From Tetrahymena elliotti 4EA (Eukaryota; Ciliophora; Oligohymenophorea; Hymenostomatida; Tetrahymenidae): 64,000 nucleotides of DNA. The stretch spans positions 3,564,826-3,628,825 of the forward strand of contig JH720293.1 of NCBI GenBank assembly GCA_000231825.2. The letters run 5' to 3'. The notes beneath the pieces are model-generated. The model did no database searches, had not been told where the DNA came from, and was given only the letters and a program-made list of their open reading frames with translations. Of the stretch, positions 1 to 13,063 are shown piece by piece. Both the position numbers and the translations under genes were made by a program. The first letter of the stretch is position 1. Each line of letters starts with the position of its first letter.

Positions 1-1
1 T

Positions 2-1378
2 AATGAAAAATATCTGAAAGATTAATTCTCCGATATACAAAGAGATGTAAATATAGTAAAACTATAAATTTTAGAATTAAGAAAATAATATTCTAAACTA
101 AATAGTAAAATCTCTAATAATAATTCATTTTCTTTAAACTAATACTAAAAATCTATTGAATTAGCCTTTTCAACTTATTTAGAATTAGAACTCTATATAG
201 AAAAAGTTTTTCACAATTCTAAAAATATTAACCCACAAAATTAAATTTTTAATCTCTCTCTCTAACTTAATTATGAACAGTTTATGGAAATTTTTAGTAA
301 AGTAAATAAAATGTAAAAAATAAATGATTTAATAGACAAGAGATTGATAGAAGATATCAAAAGTAGTTTTCTTTACATCTAATATTATTTCAAATGTTCT
401 AAAGAGAAGCTAAGTGATTATATCAATGAATCTTTCTCATTAAAAAAATACATCATGGAAAACATTTAAAATAGAATTATATTTAGTACAAAATTGCTTA
501 GCAAAAGCAATGTAGAGCAAATATCAAAAATCTAAAAAGTTTAATAGATTAAAAAGATTATTATTATTGATGAAGAGGAGACCGATCTTTATTAATACTT
601 TAATATATTAGATCTAAAAGATTTAAACTCTACAAATGAATCAACAATAAAAAATCAGTAATAAGTAGAACTATTAATAATTCTGAATAGAACTGAAGAA
701 TATCCAATTAAACAAAGTATTTTCAAAGAAAAGTGGGTTTTATGTTTTAATACAACTCAAAAATAATTACTTAAAAAATAGTAAACCGAGTTCTTAATAT
801 CTCTCCTAAACAATTTGATTAAGAATGAAAAAGTTAATTTCCCATCTGCTTTACTCTCGTCTCTTAGTTAAACATAGGAATTGATTGGCAGCATTCATTT
901 CTAATGTTACAGTAAAGATGATCCCTATATTAGTAATTTATGTTATTCAAATAGCTACAAACAGTTTGAAGAACAACATGATGAACCTGAAAATTTTTAG
1001 AAATTCTAATTAGAAAAGATTAACAATTACTTAAATAAAACTGAAATTAATAAAGATTTATAGGATATCTTAGGAGACTTATCATAAATATAAATAACAA
1101 CTTTTGATAATTCTAATTTTTTAAATAATAATTTCTAGGAAATTTTAAACAGTTAATCTAATTATCTTGCTGATACACCATCATTCCCAAATACCTATCC
1201 AGCAAATATGCTCTAAGATAATTCAAATAAAAACTAATTTAAATAGGAAAATAATTAGAATTATGAAGAAGAAGAAGATGATGATTATGATGACAATCCC
1301 TCATGCTACTCTAGTCAATTATAATCTTTTATGGAATAATACCGTCGTATAAACACCCAATAAAATATGAATTTTTGA
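2..1378 (+). CDS. 3' part of an unrecognised protein, weak HORMA/Atg13-like resemblance
   Basis: The frame is open in the ciliate code from the window edge to TGA at 1376-1378, giving the last 458 residues; the start lies upstream. The protein is rich in Lys, Asn and Gln with coiled-coil-like stretches at its front. Its middle carries a segment with KEKWVLCF, then a helical LLNNLI...FPSALLSSL stretch, then IGSIHFQCYS. This order (charged-Trp strand, helix, small-residue strand) recalls the HORMA-like domain of Atg13 and the related ATOS proteins, but no diagnostic residue settles it. The tail is acidic (EEEEDDDYDD) and ends soon after. No intron is needed in the visible part. The coding call is firm; the family suggestion is only an inference. 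Confidence 0.6.
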
Positions 1379-2484
1379 GAGCATATTTCATAAAAAATAT
1401 ATATGTCCTATTTAAGTTTTTTACTATTTTAACATAAAATTTCATTTCTTTATTATTTTTGTTCAGAAAAAAAATTATTTATCAAATTTTTAAGTTTAAA
1501 ACTTTTTTGAAAATCTAAATTCTAACTAACTTTTAAATTAAGCATAATTGCAACCAAATTATTTTTATTTTGTTAAATTTTATTTTATTTTTTCAATAAG
1601 ATAACAATGATATTAAATAAATCAAATAAAAATAAAGGAATAATAATGCATTTTATTTAAGATTATTTGTTTTTAAAATAAATAATCTAACCTGAGGCAA
1701 CTTAGAGAGTACTAGACAAAAAATATTTAATTTAATAACATTATAATTATCATTAAAAGATAATAATAAATTTTTTGATCAGTCCTAAAAAAAGATTTTT
1801 ATTTTTAAAAATTGAAACATATAAATAAAACTAACTAGACTTATCTGAATAATAAGCTAGAAACAGGTAAATAAGTCTATATATGAAGAAATTATTAATC
1901 AAGGGAAAGTATATTTCTAATTGATTTCTAAGTATTAAATAAAAATAGACTCTTTATTCAAATTGATTAATTGAGTCTCTAAATAAAAACGACAGATTCA
2001 GAAGCGTCTATAATTTATGTAGAGTATTAATACACATTAGGGCCTTGATTAGAAATTATTTTTATTGTTTAAGTATAAGAATTATAATTAATCTTAATCA
2101 TACTTTCTGAAAGAAATGCCTCAATAATAATGGGGATTTATTTTAATATATGTTTAGTTTTGTTAAAAAAATGTTTAAACTTGAAATCATACTTGTCTAC
2201 ATTTATTTGGAAATTTGCTGGTAGGCATTATAAAAATAGTGAACATTTCTGGTGATTTTTGTATTTTTTTTTTTGTTTTAGAAAAGAAATTGTTATTAAA
2301 GAAGATTAAAGATATTCCTAGCTAACATTAATTTTACTTACTTACATTTTAAAAAATAATAACAACCAAAATTTTTCTTTTAATATTCTTTAAAATCAAC
2401 CTTTTTGTGATCAGATTTTTATAAAATTTAACTTAATAAAATATAATTAAAATCTTAATTAAAGGAAAATAATCCAGGTAAAAG
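1379..2484. other. Intergenic, nothing recognised
   Basis: AT-rich spacer between the first gene and the first helicase. A few less AT-rich patches (near 1690-1725 and 1985-2050) were read on both strands without finding a gene, tRNA or repeat. Confidence 0.5.
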
Positions 2485-5400
2485 ATGAAAAAGAAGACTA
2501 CCGAAGTCACGGATTCTAAAACAAAGAAAGGTGACAAGTCAAATAAAACTGTCAATGGCGAAGATAAATTAGATAACACATTGAGTGAATATAAGGAGTC
2601 ATTGGAAAATAAGTGTTATAATTATATTTGGAATCTCAATTTTACTCACAAACTTAATTTAGAAAGAGACTATAAAGAATTTAAGGTTAAATGGTTTTAA
2701 TCTGTTTATGATTATTCTGAATATTATCATCTTTCAGGAAAGACTGTTCAAATACCTATTGAAACTAAAGCTCTATATAGATTAAATTTGTTTTCAGCTC
2801 ATATTTGGCCACTTAGAGTTCACAGTAATATTAATTTTATTTGATTATCTACATACAAATCATAATTTGAGATGAACTTTTATTTTTGTAACATAAAAGC
2901 TAATTTCATCTCTAGATTCAGATAGCTTAACCCTAACATGATATACTAAGTAATGTATAAACTTGAATAAATAATTAGAGGCGATTTCTTAAATTGCTTT
3001 AAGCTAGATATTACCTTTAACTAAAAATTGTTTATGACTGAATTTCTTGTTGCAAGAAATTTTACATCATCTTTTGATCTACTTTTTATGGTAGGTGTAG
3101 AATAAGTTCCTGTTTTAAATAGACAAGAAGATCAAGTAAAATTAATTTATTAAAATGTTTGATTTAAGTAAAAAATAAATAAATAGATTACCAAATTTGA
3201 ATTTTGCTAATATTTAATGATTATTGATTTGATCAATAGAAATGCTAATATTGACACTGATTATATTAAGCTTAAATATGATTCTCTAATTAATGATCCT
3301 GCAAGAATAAAACTCAGCAGAATTCCTTCTTTAGATCAAGCTGAGTATAATAGCAAATACTACTATCACTCAAATTATAACTACTTGTTTTATTAAAATC
3401 CTTAATAGAAAGGAGAGGTAGACTATTTTATTTTATAAAGAAAATCATTTATTTATTTATTTATTATTTTTGATGAAAAAAACAGTTCCAATCTATATTC
3501 TAAACTGAATAAGAATATAAGCTTTCTTAAACATAAAGTCAGAAAAAACACAATTAAAAAGAAGTAGAAGAAGAAGAAAATAAATAAAAGATAACTTATA
3601 ATCAATAGAAATTTAAACCTCATTTTCTAAACTTTGAAGAAAGTCAATAATATGAATATGATTCTACTAATTATCGTTGGGATTTGAAGGAAAGAAAGAT
3701 TTTAGAATAGAAATTTTAAGTAAAAACAAATTAATTAATATTTAAGTTTTTAAAATTATCGATAAAATATTTAAAATCATTTAGGAAAAAGAAGAAAGAG
3801 CTCTCTAAAATAAGCTTCTTTTATAATCCTTTGCAGATTTTTCTTCTGCCTCTAATCTAGTAGAACTTTTGCAAAATATTCCAAATTTAAATCTTAAATT
3901 GACTGATGAAGAAATTAATGTTATTGGCTAACAAGGTAATGTACTTGTTATTGGTAGATCTGGTACTGGAAAGACAACTAGTGCCTTATTACGTCTTTTT
4001 GCTATGGAAATTCTATTCCATATTAGAGTTTAAATTTATATTTCAAAAAACACTAAAATTTTACAAGATGCCTTAACTAATGAGTAAATTGGTATGCAAA
4101 GTGTTTTTATCACAGCATCTCCTGTTCTTGCTAATTAAATCAAAAAATATTACTAAAAGTTGGTAACTTAAGTAAAAGATGAAATTAGAAAAAAATAGGT
4201 TTTGTAAAAAACATAATTAAAGCAAAATGATGACTCATCTTGTAATGAATCTATCAGCAACCTTACTGTTTCAGAGACAGAGTCTTTTCTTAAAGTTTTG
4301 AGTGATTCTTAAAGTCAAAATTTTGAAGCTACTTAAGAAGAATAAATTATCAACCAAGAAATATAAAAGTTATCCTTTATTGAAAGTAATTTATTAATTT
4401 TTAAATTTATTTTTATAATATAAAATAATTTAAATCCTAACATTTTTAAGCTCTCTTCAGTTTTTTTGAAGTTATTTTTAAAAAAATAAATTTTGAGATT
4501 TTGATTTTAAAGTTCATTAATGTAAAAAGATGTTTTATACTAATTATTAACTTTCATTTAAAATAAATCAACAAAAATGCAATATCATCAATTTTTAACT
4601 AGATTTAAAAAAATATTTTCTTAATGGTATTAATAAATCACATTATTAAAACTTTAAAAAGAAAAAAACATAGATGAGGATGATAGGAGCAACATTAACA
4701 ATTAAGATGATGATGATGAAGATATGTTTGAAGAAGATAATATGAATGATAAATTTATAATGACTGAATAAGGTGTCAAATTTAAATCTTTGTAAGATCT
4801 AAAATCCTAAGATTTCCCTGCATTTTTAACAGTGAGGTAATATCTCATGCTTATTGAAGGATGCTTACATAATCCTTTCTTCTTGAAAGATAAGGATGGT
4901 AAACTTGTTTTTTAAGCAGGAAATAGTAGTTGGGGTAATTATAGATCTGAAAAATAAATTTAAAAATTGAATGCAGAAATGCAAGAAGATAATATTTTAG
5001 AAGAGAAAAAGGAAGAAGATGAAATTTATAAAAAAGAAGAAGAGTTTTACAATTATGATGAAGGTAATCTTGAAGAATTATATTAAAGATAAATGTATCT
5101 TTAAACTCACTAGAAATTAGTTGAAGACATTCCTAATGTTGAAAAACTTACACCTAATGATAGAAAATTTGAAGTTGATTATGCTTACTTCACAACTGCA
5201 TTTTGGCCTATTGCCTCTGCTAAATTTAAAGAATCATCTTAAATTTCTTGTAATACCTTATGGACTGAAATTTATTCATATATTAAAGGATCTTCAAAGA
5301 GCTTTACATATTATGAAAGGTAAAATTAATTTTGTTTTATGTAGATCAAACAGTTTTTGATCATTAATTCCAATTTTATTCAAATAAAATCAGATATATG

Positions 5401-8400
5401 TCTAGAGAAGATTATATGGCTCAGAATCTCAATCCTTTACTCTCTGAATAATAGAAAAAGGTCATTTATACCATGTTTGAATATTACGAGAAGTGGAAAT
5501 TAAAGTAATAAGGATATGACTTGATGGATTTAGTCAACTACTTGTTAAAAGAAATCCAAAAGAAGAAATGTGATTTAACTTCTATTCACTTCACTATGAT
5601 AGATGAAGTTCAAGATTTACCTTATGCAATTATCACTCTTTTCTCTATAGTCAATGAATAAAATCTTTTCCTTGCCGGTGACTCAGCCTAAACTATTGCA
5701 AGGGGAGTTGGTTTTAGATTTGGAGATCTTAGCAATATGTTCAGTCAGTTCTCCCATTTCTTTGATAAAAAATTAGAAATGCCTACTACTCGTTAACTCA
5801 CTGTAATTTTAATATTTTAAACAAGGATTCTAAATAATGAAAAATAATAATCTAGGTCAACTTTAGATCACATAATAAAATTCTTTAACTCTCTAATAGT
5901 GTAATCAGTTTAATTGAGGGACTATTCCCTACTTCTATTGATATTCTAAAGAAAGAAAGATCTAACATTGATGGTATGAAGCCTATCGTACTTTAAAATT
6001 CGGATATTGGGTTTTTATTCACTCTCCTCCAAGGTCAATAATCTGAATAAGGATAGATTCCCTTAGAATTTGGTTGCCACTAAGTTATCATTGTAAAAGA
6101 TGAAGAAAACAAAAAGAAAGTATCATTTTTTTATTTTTAACTATTATTTTAATAACAAAATTAAATTTTTAAAAGTTACCTTAAATTTTGTAACATGCTA
6201 TTTGCTTGACTATATATGAAGCAAAAGGTTTAGAATTTGAGGACGTTATTCTTTTTAACTTTTTTGCTGATAGCGCTGCTACTCATACTTAATGGGAATC
6301 TATTGGCTTATTTAATATCAATTTAGAAAAGATGTCAAAAGCAAGCTTCTTGTAATAAATGACCAGTAATATTTTCCTTTTAAAATATTTTTGCTAAATT
6401 TAAAATTTTAAAATAGTTCATAATTCTGTCTTCTCCAAAGATTAAATTACAAATATTGATGATCCTTCATTTGCTAATACTTATGGTGTAGAATATAATG
6501 AATAGGAAGATATTGTTACTATTAAGACTGTTAGTACTAAAAATCATGAATTAAGAGTTTTTGATCGTATCAGTAATGCTCTTCTTTGCTCTGAATTAAA
6601 GCAACTCTACACAGCCATTACTCGTCCTAAAAAGAGACTTATCATTTTTGATACTAACACCTTAAATAGAAATTTTGTTGATGAATACTGGAAAAAATAG
6701 AATCTTGTTTCTTTTATTTCTTAAAATGACTTTGAGCCATCTTAAGAAGCCTCTACCAAGAGTGAAAAAAATTAAACTAGTGAAAAATTGACAAAAGAAA
6801 AAGAAGAATTGATAAATAGTGTAAAACAGCTTCTTGTTAAAAATACAGCTGAGGAATGGCATGAATAAGGATTGAAAATGTTTAAATATAGATATTTTGA
6901 ATAGGCAGTTAAGTGCTTCAAGAAATCTGGAAATTTACAATGGGAAAAGAAAGCCTAAGCTTATTATGAAGCATCAGCAAATTCATAATAAATTGCAGAA
7001 ATTGAAAATAATCTTTAACTCCTTAAAAAAGGTATTGGATCTTACTCTCTCTACAACAATTAAGCTAAGAAGGTAGCTAAAAGTAATCTTTAAAAAGAAC
7101 TTAGCAGAGCTCAAAATAAATTTGTTGAAATAGCTTAGCAGTTCTTAGAAATAAATAGAAAAAAACAAGCAGCTTAATGCTATTTCTCTGGTTGTTAATA
7201 TGAAAAATCTGCTGAAATTTACTTGTAAATTAACTACACTAGAGAAGCAGCAGAGTCTCTCTTTTTACAAGGAAATAAGTTTAAATAGGCTTCAGAACTT
7301 TATGAAAAAATAAAAGACTTCCACAAGGCTCTTTAATGCTATGAGCATATTCAAGATTGGAACTCAGCCTTATTATTAATTTAGAGAAATCCTAGCAACT
7401 TTGAAACTAGTGAATAAAAAAAATTAATTGACAAATATACTAACCTCGCCTTCTAAGCTATTAATCAAGAAATAGAAAGAGCAAACAATCCTTAATAAGT
7501 AAAATAAATTTTTAATTAATTATTATTTTAGTTTAGTTTAATAATATTGGCTTATTAATTTTAGAATGAAACAATCTAAGAGAATGAATCTGATGAAGAG
7601 TCATTTTCTTCATTTGAATCTGATCATATGGAAGAAGAAAATAAGAATGAAGCTGAAGAATATGACGAGTAGAATATCATTGATTCTAAGCTTGATTAAA
7701 TTGACTTTGATGATGATGAAAGCTATGAACAAATCAAAGAATATTCTTAAAAAGCTTAAAGCAACAAGTCAAAAAGCAGCTTTTAAGTTATTGAAAAAGG
7801 CAGATCTCAAAATTAATTAAGCGAAATGAGTTTTGATATACTTTCAAATATTGATCACAATGATGAATGGTTTGGAGTCATCAACTAATCAATAATTGAT
7901 AAATTAAACTAATCAAGAACTTCTTAGAATCATACAAACTCCGAGTTTTCTATTTTAGAAAATAGCGCAATCGTAATTTATTGTTTTTGTATTTACATTT
8001 AAGAATGGTTTTCTTTGAATAAAAATAGGTTGGTGATGAATTCTAAATTATTTAAACTAAAGAAAATACGAGTATCTCTGATTAAGTTCTTGTTAAAGTG
8101 TTAAACTTACTTGCTATTAATGATAATATCATTAAATACAGATTAAGTCAAATAACTAACAAAGACAGTAAAGAAGAAGAAATAGTTTTAGATAAGAATG
8201 ACCAATATGTTCCTTAATTAGATAATATTGACTGTGAAAAAATTGATAAAGATTTAATTTTATTGGTTATTTAGAAGTTGTAAATTTATAATCAATCTAA
8301 ATTAAGTTTACAAATTTGCAACCGTTTTAAAGTCTATGATAAGTTAACTTCAATTCTTATTTAACTTGCATTTAATTATTCACCTCTGTCAAAGAGTAGC

Positions 8401-11200
8401 GCTATTGTTTAACCCTCTCACCTTAACCAATAAGCTCAATTATTTATGAGAAAACAAAAGGTAAAAAAAAATATAATTATTTAAATGATTAAATTTGAAA
8501 TTAATTTTATTATGAAAAAAGGATTTATCAATCATTTCTAACACTGCCATTCACTCTATTTTTGAGTCATTAAATCCTGAATTGATTTAATTTGGTGATT
8601 AAAAAAATACTAATATCTTTAACTCCGACTTTATCAAATCTTTGTTACTATTTGGTTATTGGAAAAGAATTCTTTATTTGATTGATAAGAAGACAGCTCT
8701 TAGCATTGCATAGGCTTTTGGTGACTTTTCATCATACAAACTCCTTTCTTAAGATCAAAAGTAATCTCAAGTGATTAATAAAAGTACAAATATTCCTAAA
8801 TTCAACTAACTTCCAGAAGAAGAGCCTACAGATGAGTCAGGAATTTAATTGGCAATTATTTCTTTGGAGCATTATATTTATCACTATATTGATAAAAATT
8901 TTGTACCTATTAATTCTGTAAAATAAATAGCTTTGCCATCTTATTTCAAGTTTAACAAATTTATTTGGAGCGTTTTCAATAAAAGCAAAACAACTAATTC
9001 AGATAAAAGCTATTATGATATAATTAAAGAACTTTTATCGACAGCTTTATCTATTTTCACAAAATTTGAGTCTAATTTAAGTTAAATTTAAATATTTGAT
9101 GTTATAACTGCCTTCTAAATGCTTATTAATTATGAAAACTAATTCTAAATTTTGAATAATAAGCTTCCTTCAGATATTTAAGTTCTTCTTCGCAGTTTTC
9201 CAAAAATAATATCAAACATTTAGAACTAACACATTTTCAATTACAACAAAAATTCTCAAATTATTCTCAGAGCTATTCTCACTACATTTTAAGTTAGAAC
9301 TATTCCTTCTTCTGATATCCTTAGTATTTTTGGCAGAAACAGGGTCATCATCAAAAAAAATAACTAATTAGCATCAAAAATTATTAAAAATTACAAAGCT
9401 CTTTCTGATCAAGGAAATATGTATTATTGTGATATAGAATTCGAGCACATCTTAGCACCAGAAAATGGATTTACCATTAAAATTATTAACCAATCAAAAG
9501 AATATCTTAAAGAAATAATTAGCAAACTTCAAAACTCTTCAAATAAAGGTAAATAAATTGATGAAGAAGAAGAAATTATGAATGATGAAACTGATTTAAA
9601 TAATTAATTAAACTTGACTGATAAATAAAGGGAGTAACAAAGAATAATTTATGCTTGTCAATAAGTTCGCTATTATCTAAACGATTTAGAAGAAAGATTT
9701 TAAAGAAGTCAAAATCTTTTAATTTAATATGGGTTAATTGAAAAATATAATTAACTTATTTTTGAAATGTGCAGCAGAGATAAAGAAGGCTATTATCTAA
9801 ATTTATATGAATAAATTATACTCAACCTAATCATTAACTATGCTTCAAACAAAAAGTTTAATTTAATCATTCCATATGAATATGTTCAAACTCTATCTGA
9901 ATTAGAAGAAAAATAGAAGCTTTTATTTGATTCTCAAATCATCTAAAATTTCAAGAAATAAAACAAAAATGCTTTGTTTTTCAGTTTAAATGAATATGAT
10001 AATTATGCAGACATAGATGAAATTTGTCAACATATTTTAAGATACTCATAAGAATCTGAAAAATATCATAAAGATTTCGTTTGTGATACTCCAGAAGACT
10101 GCGAATGTGAATCTAAATCTTACAAACCATAGTATTTAATTGATATGATTTTTATAATCCTTGCTAATATTAATGATGCTGAAGAAGAATCTTTAAAGGA
10201 TTTAATTTCAGCTATCAAAATTCTTAAACTAAACTTTGAGCAATAATAATATTTAGGTAATATTTATTTTAATCATAATATTAAAATATAATAATTTTTT
10301 TTTTATTATTAGAGAATAGCAGAAACTACAAAAAATTAATATAAAGTCAATCTATTGATGATATGAGAGACTCTATGTTAGATTTGATTGAAGAAGAAGA
10401 ATTTGAAGATCATTTTGGAGAATGGGTTAGCTTTGAAATATTTAATAAGGTAAATATTTTTATAATTTATAATTTTTCTAAAAAGCAATTTTTTAAATCT
10501 AAAGAATAACTCAGAATAAAATGAAAAGATGTTCAAAGAGCTTGGCAAAGTTATAAAAACTAGTATCTCTAAGAAATAAAAAGCTGCAATTAAAATATTT
10601 AAATTCTTTAGAAATAATAGACAAAGGTTATTATAGCTGAAGCAAATATTTAAGTAGATTAACTTATATTCTGACTTTTTGAGTGGATACGTTGAAAATG
10701 TTGATTAAGATTATATCACAGAATTTAAGTATTTAATCAATACATAAGATATTCACTTTTTGTTTAATATACTAAGAAATAGTGAAAAGTAATTACTTAA
10801 AGCTTATTACATGTTACCTTCAATTAATAATAGCTCTATAACCTTTATTTTGGAGAAGCTAAATGAAAATCATCAACTTTTCTTTAAATTAAGTTAAGTA
10901 TTTAACGAAATCATAAAGAAATCTATTAACAAATAAATCGACAGAACTAAATCTCAAAACCTAATTAAATAAGTTTCTTTTGAAATTTATAATAAATAAA
11001 GTCAATAATCACTCAATCTAAATGAAATTATCTATCAAAATAGTGGTCCTTCTAAAGATAAAAAGGTATTTGAAACTCATATTACCAAGAAAACTATTTA
11101 AAATGAAAAAATTCTATCCTTATTGAAAAAAAGACAAAATCTCATCAAATAGCAAAAAATTTAAGAATTGAAGTAATTCAAATTCTTAAAAAAGAAATGA
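2485..11200 (+). CDS. Giant SF1 (UvrD/Rep-type) helicase with TPR-like repeats, TRANK1-like, copy A
   Basis: Predicted NTP-driven helicase/translocase of 2,550 residues; substrate unknown. Exons: 2485-2824, 2900-3135, 3187-3417, 3486-3719, 3785-4385, 4662-5319, 5394-5802, 5856-6119, 6176-6365, 6417-7498, 7565-7972, 8029-8460, 8522-10256, 10313-10449, 10505-11200; all phases agree and no TGA interrupts them. Walker A GRSGTGKT is at about residues 404-411, DEVQD (Walker B) at 837-841, GDSAQTIARG at 862-871, NFRSH at 905-909 and QLYTAITRPKKRLIIFD (motif VI) at 1117-1133. The GDSAQTIARGVGFRF signature is typical of TRANK1-like proteins. After the helicase come TPR-like repeats (about 1185-1410), an acidic linker, and about 1,100 residues without a known domain. 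The first ~340 residues are conserved only among the three local paralogues. The last intron boundaries are supported by matching exon sizes in copies B and C. Confidence 0.88.
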
Positions 11201-11578
11201 AAATGTCAAGTATCTAATATTTAGGTTATATATTTTATATTTAATTGTTCTACTTATATTTATTCATATGAAATCTTTTATTATTTTATTGAGTTAAATT
11301 TATTTTTTTTTAATTTATTTAATGGATATAGAGTTTTAAATTTTTTGTAATATTCATTTTATCTTGGATCAAAAATTGTTATGCTAAAGTTTTTTAAAAA
11401 AATAGCAATTCCCTTCCTTCTTCTTAAAGAAATATGTTTGAGAAAAAATTAATTAATATAGTCGACAATTATTAATTAATTTTCATATAAAATTATTTTG
11501 AGGAGTTATATTTTTATAAAATAAATTAATTCCTCAAATCATACAAAAATATTAATAAAAATTTGACATTAATTTTAT
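11201..11578. other. Short spacer, nothing recognised
   Basis: AT-rich sequence between the 3' end of helicase copy A and the 3' end of the reductase fragment on the opposite strand; the two converge here. No feature was seen. Confidence 0.5.
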
Positions 11579-11931
11579 TCAACAACTCTTTGCCTTCCTC
11601 CTTTCTTTAATTTAAACTTTGAATTTAAAAAATGCTTAAGGGACATTACTTAAAATTTCATCTAACAATTTTACCTCTAATGTGAAGTTCTTATATGCTT
11701 CAATTGATTTTAAGAAATCATCTTATTATTCTGGTCTTGAAGTACTTACAATAGCCGTTGACATATCTCATTTTATTTGCTAAAGCCCAAGCTATAGCTT
11801 ATTAAGATAACACTTATTCTAATTTTTTTGAAACTTCATCAATTTCGCAGAGTAAACATTTTTTCTATATTATAGTGCAAAATGGCTTCCAAAATTTAAA
11901 GATAAAATATTTTTTGGAACTAATACTGAAA
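11579..11931 (-). pseudogene. 3' fragment of a second aldo-keto reductase (Kv-beta type), frame-shifted
   Basis: On the minus strand a Trp-x-Pro segment (WKPFC) is followed by LSQQAIAWALAN, the conserved C-terminal helix of aldo-keto reductases, matching LSQLAMGWVLAN of the intact gene at 13064-14327. The continuation DMSTAIVSTSRPEQ...LLDEILSNVPQ is also typical of the family but lies in another frame, so one extra base (or two missing) sits near 11768-11775. About 50 residues between the two conserved parts also seem missing compared with the neighbour. The reading ends at TGA 11579-11581, and the 5' side runs into the assembly gap. A decayed tandem duplicate is the simplest view; a sequencing error next to the gap could explain the frameshift but not the shortened middle. 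Confidence 0.65.
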
Positions 11932-12031
11932 NNNNNNNNNNNNNNNNNNNNNNNNNNNNNNNNNNNNNNNNNNNNNNNNNNNNNNNNNNNNNNNNNNNNN
12001 NNNNNNNNNNNNNNNNNNNNNNNNNNNNNNN
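11932..12031. other. Assembly gap of 100 N
   Basis: Exactly 100 N, a conventional placeholder, so the true length is unknown. It cuts the 5' side of the aldo-keto reductase fragment, and the missing sequence may hold the rest of that copy. Confidence 0.99.
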
Positions 12032-13063
12032 TGTTCCTATTTTTTTTTTTCATAAAGAAAATAAAAATATGTTATGTTTATTTAGTTCATGATCATGATC
12101 AAAAAATCATAAATTTTTAGATAAAGTTACATGACAAAAAATTAGTTTTTTACAATTTAATTTAATATTACTAAAGAACATTGCTTACTTTATCTATTTA
12201 ATTTTTATTAAAATAACTAATTTTATATTTTTATAATGATTATTATATTTTATTAAATTAAGTAGAATAGATAAAGAATATTTCCAGAATGAAGTTTACT
12301 TTCATTAACTTTGTTTCATTTAATTCAATAAAAAGTATACATTCTTATTTTCAAATAGCAAATTGAAACATTTTTTATCAGTTTTTTTGAAAGTAAAATA
12401 AAAAATATTTTTCGAATTGATATTATTTTTATTGAAAAAAAAAGTCTCTGTGTATTAAAGAGCAATCAATTTTGATGGAACAAAATTCATTTAATATTAT
12501 TTGGTTTCTAAGCGATTTTGGTTAGACAATTTATTAAAATGAGGTTTTTATTTATCTGAGATATATAATTTAATTATTTGATAATTTCAGTGGTAATCTA
12601 ATTTATATATGAGATTGATTTGATAATAGGCCAGAGAGTGGCTCTTGGTTAGTTAATCCACTTTTTATTGAAACAAAATTTTATTTGTCACTAAATAAAT
12701 TTTAATGATAAAAAAGGAAATAAGAATTATTAAATTTTCTTTAATTAAAGAAGTAATTATTATTTTTTGTACTTATTATAATCAATTAATTTGTTGTAGT
12801 TTTCTTTAATTAAAAACATTCACAAAATTACTAAAAAATAAATGAATAATTAGTTAAAAAATAATTATTTTTTTCCAACTTTTACTTTTTATTAAAATTC
12901 TATCCAAGTGAAAGTATTTAAATTTAGAGTTAAAAATGCAAATATAAGTATTATAAAATAAACTTTTTAATTTTAAGAAAATTAATTGGTTATCTGATTC
13001 TTAAAAGCTACAATTTTTATTTTCTTTATGACGAATAGAAATAAAAAATGATTTGCATAATTT
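12032..13063. other. Intergenic, nothing recognised
   Basis: AT-rich spacer between the gap and the 3' end of the intact reductase. No further aldo-keto reductase motif was found on the minus strand after the gap. A small hairpin-like patch lies near 12630-12650; it was not assigned. Confidence 0.45.

Noticed and set aside
2485..11200. Bacterial UvrD-type gene as contamination or recent transfer
   Set aside because: The gene has 14 ciliate-type introns, TAA/TAG glutamine codons throughout and two local paralogues with the same structure.
11579..11931. Programmed +1 frameshifting in the reductase fragment
   Set aside because: The fragment also lacks about 50 residues compared with the intact neighbour, which fits decay better than recoding.
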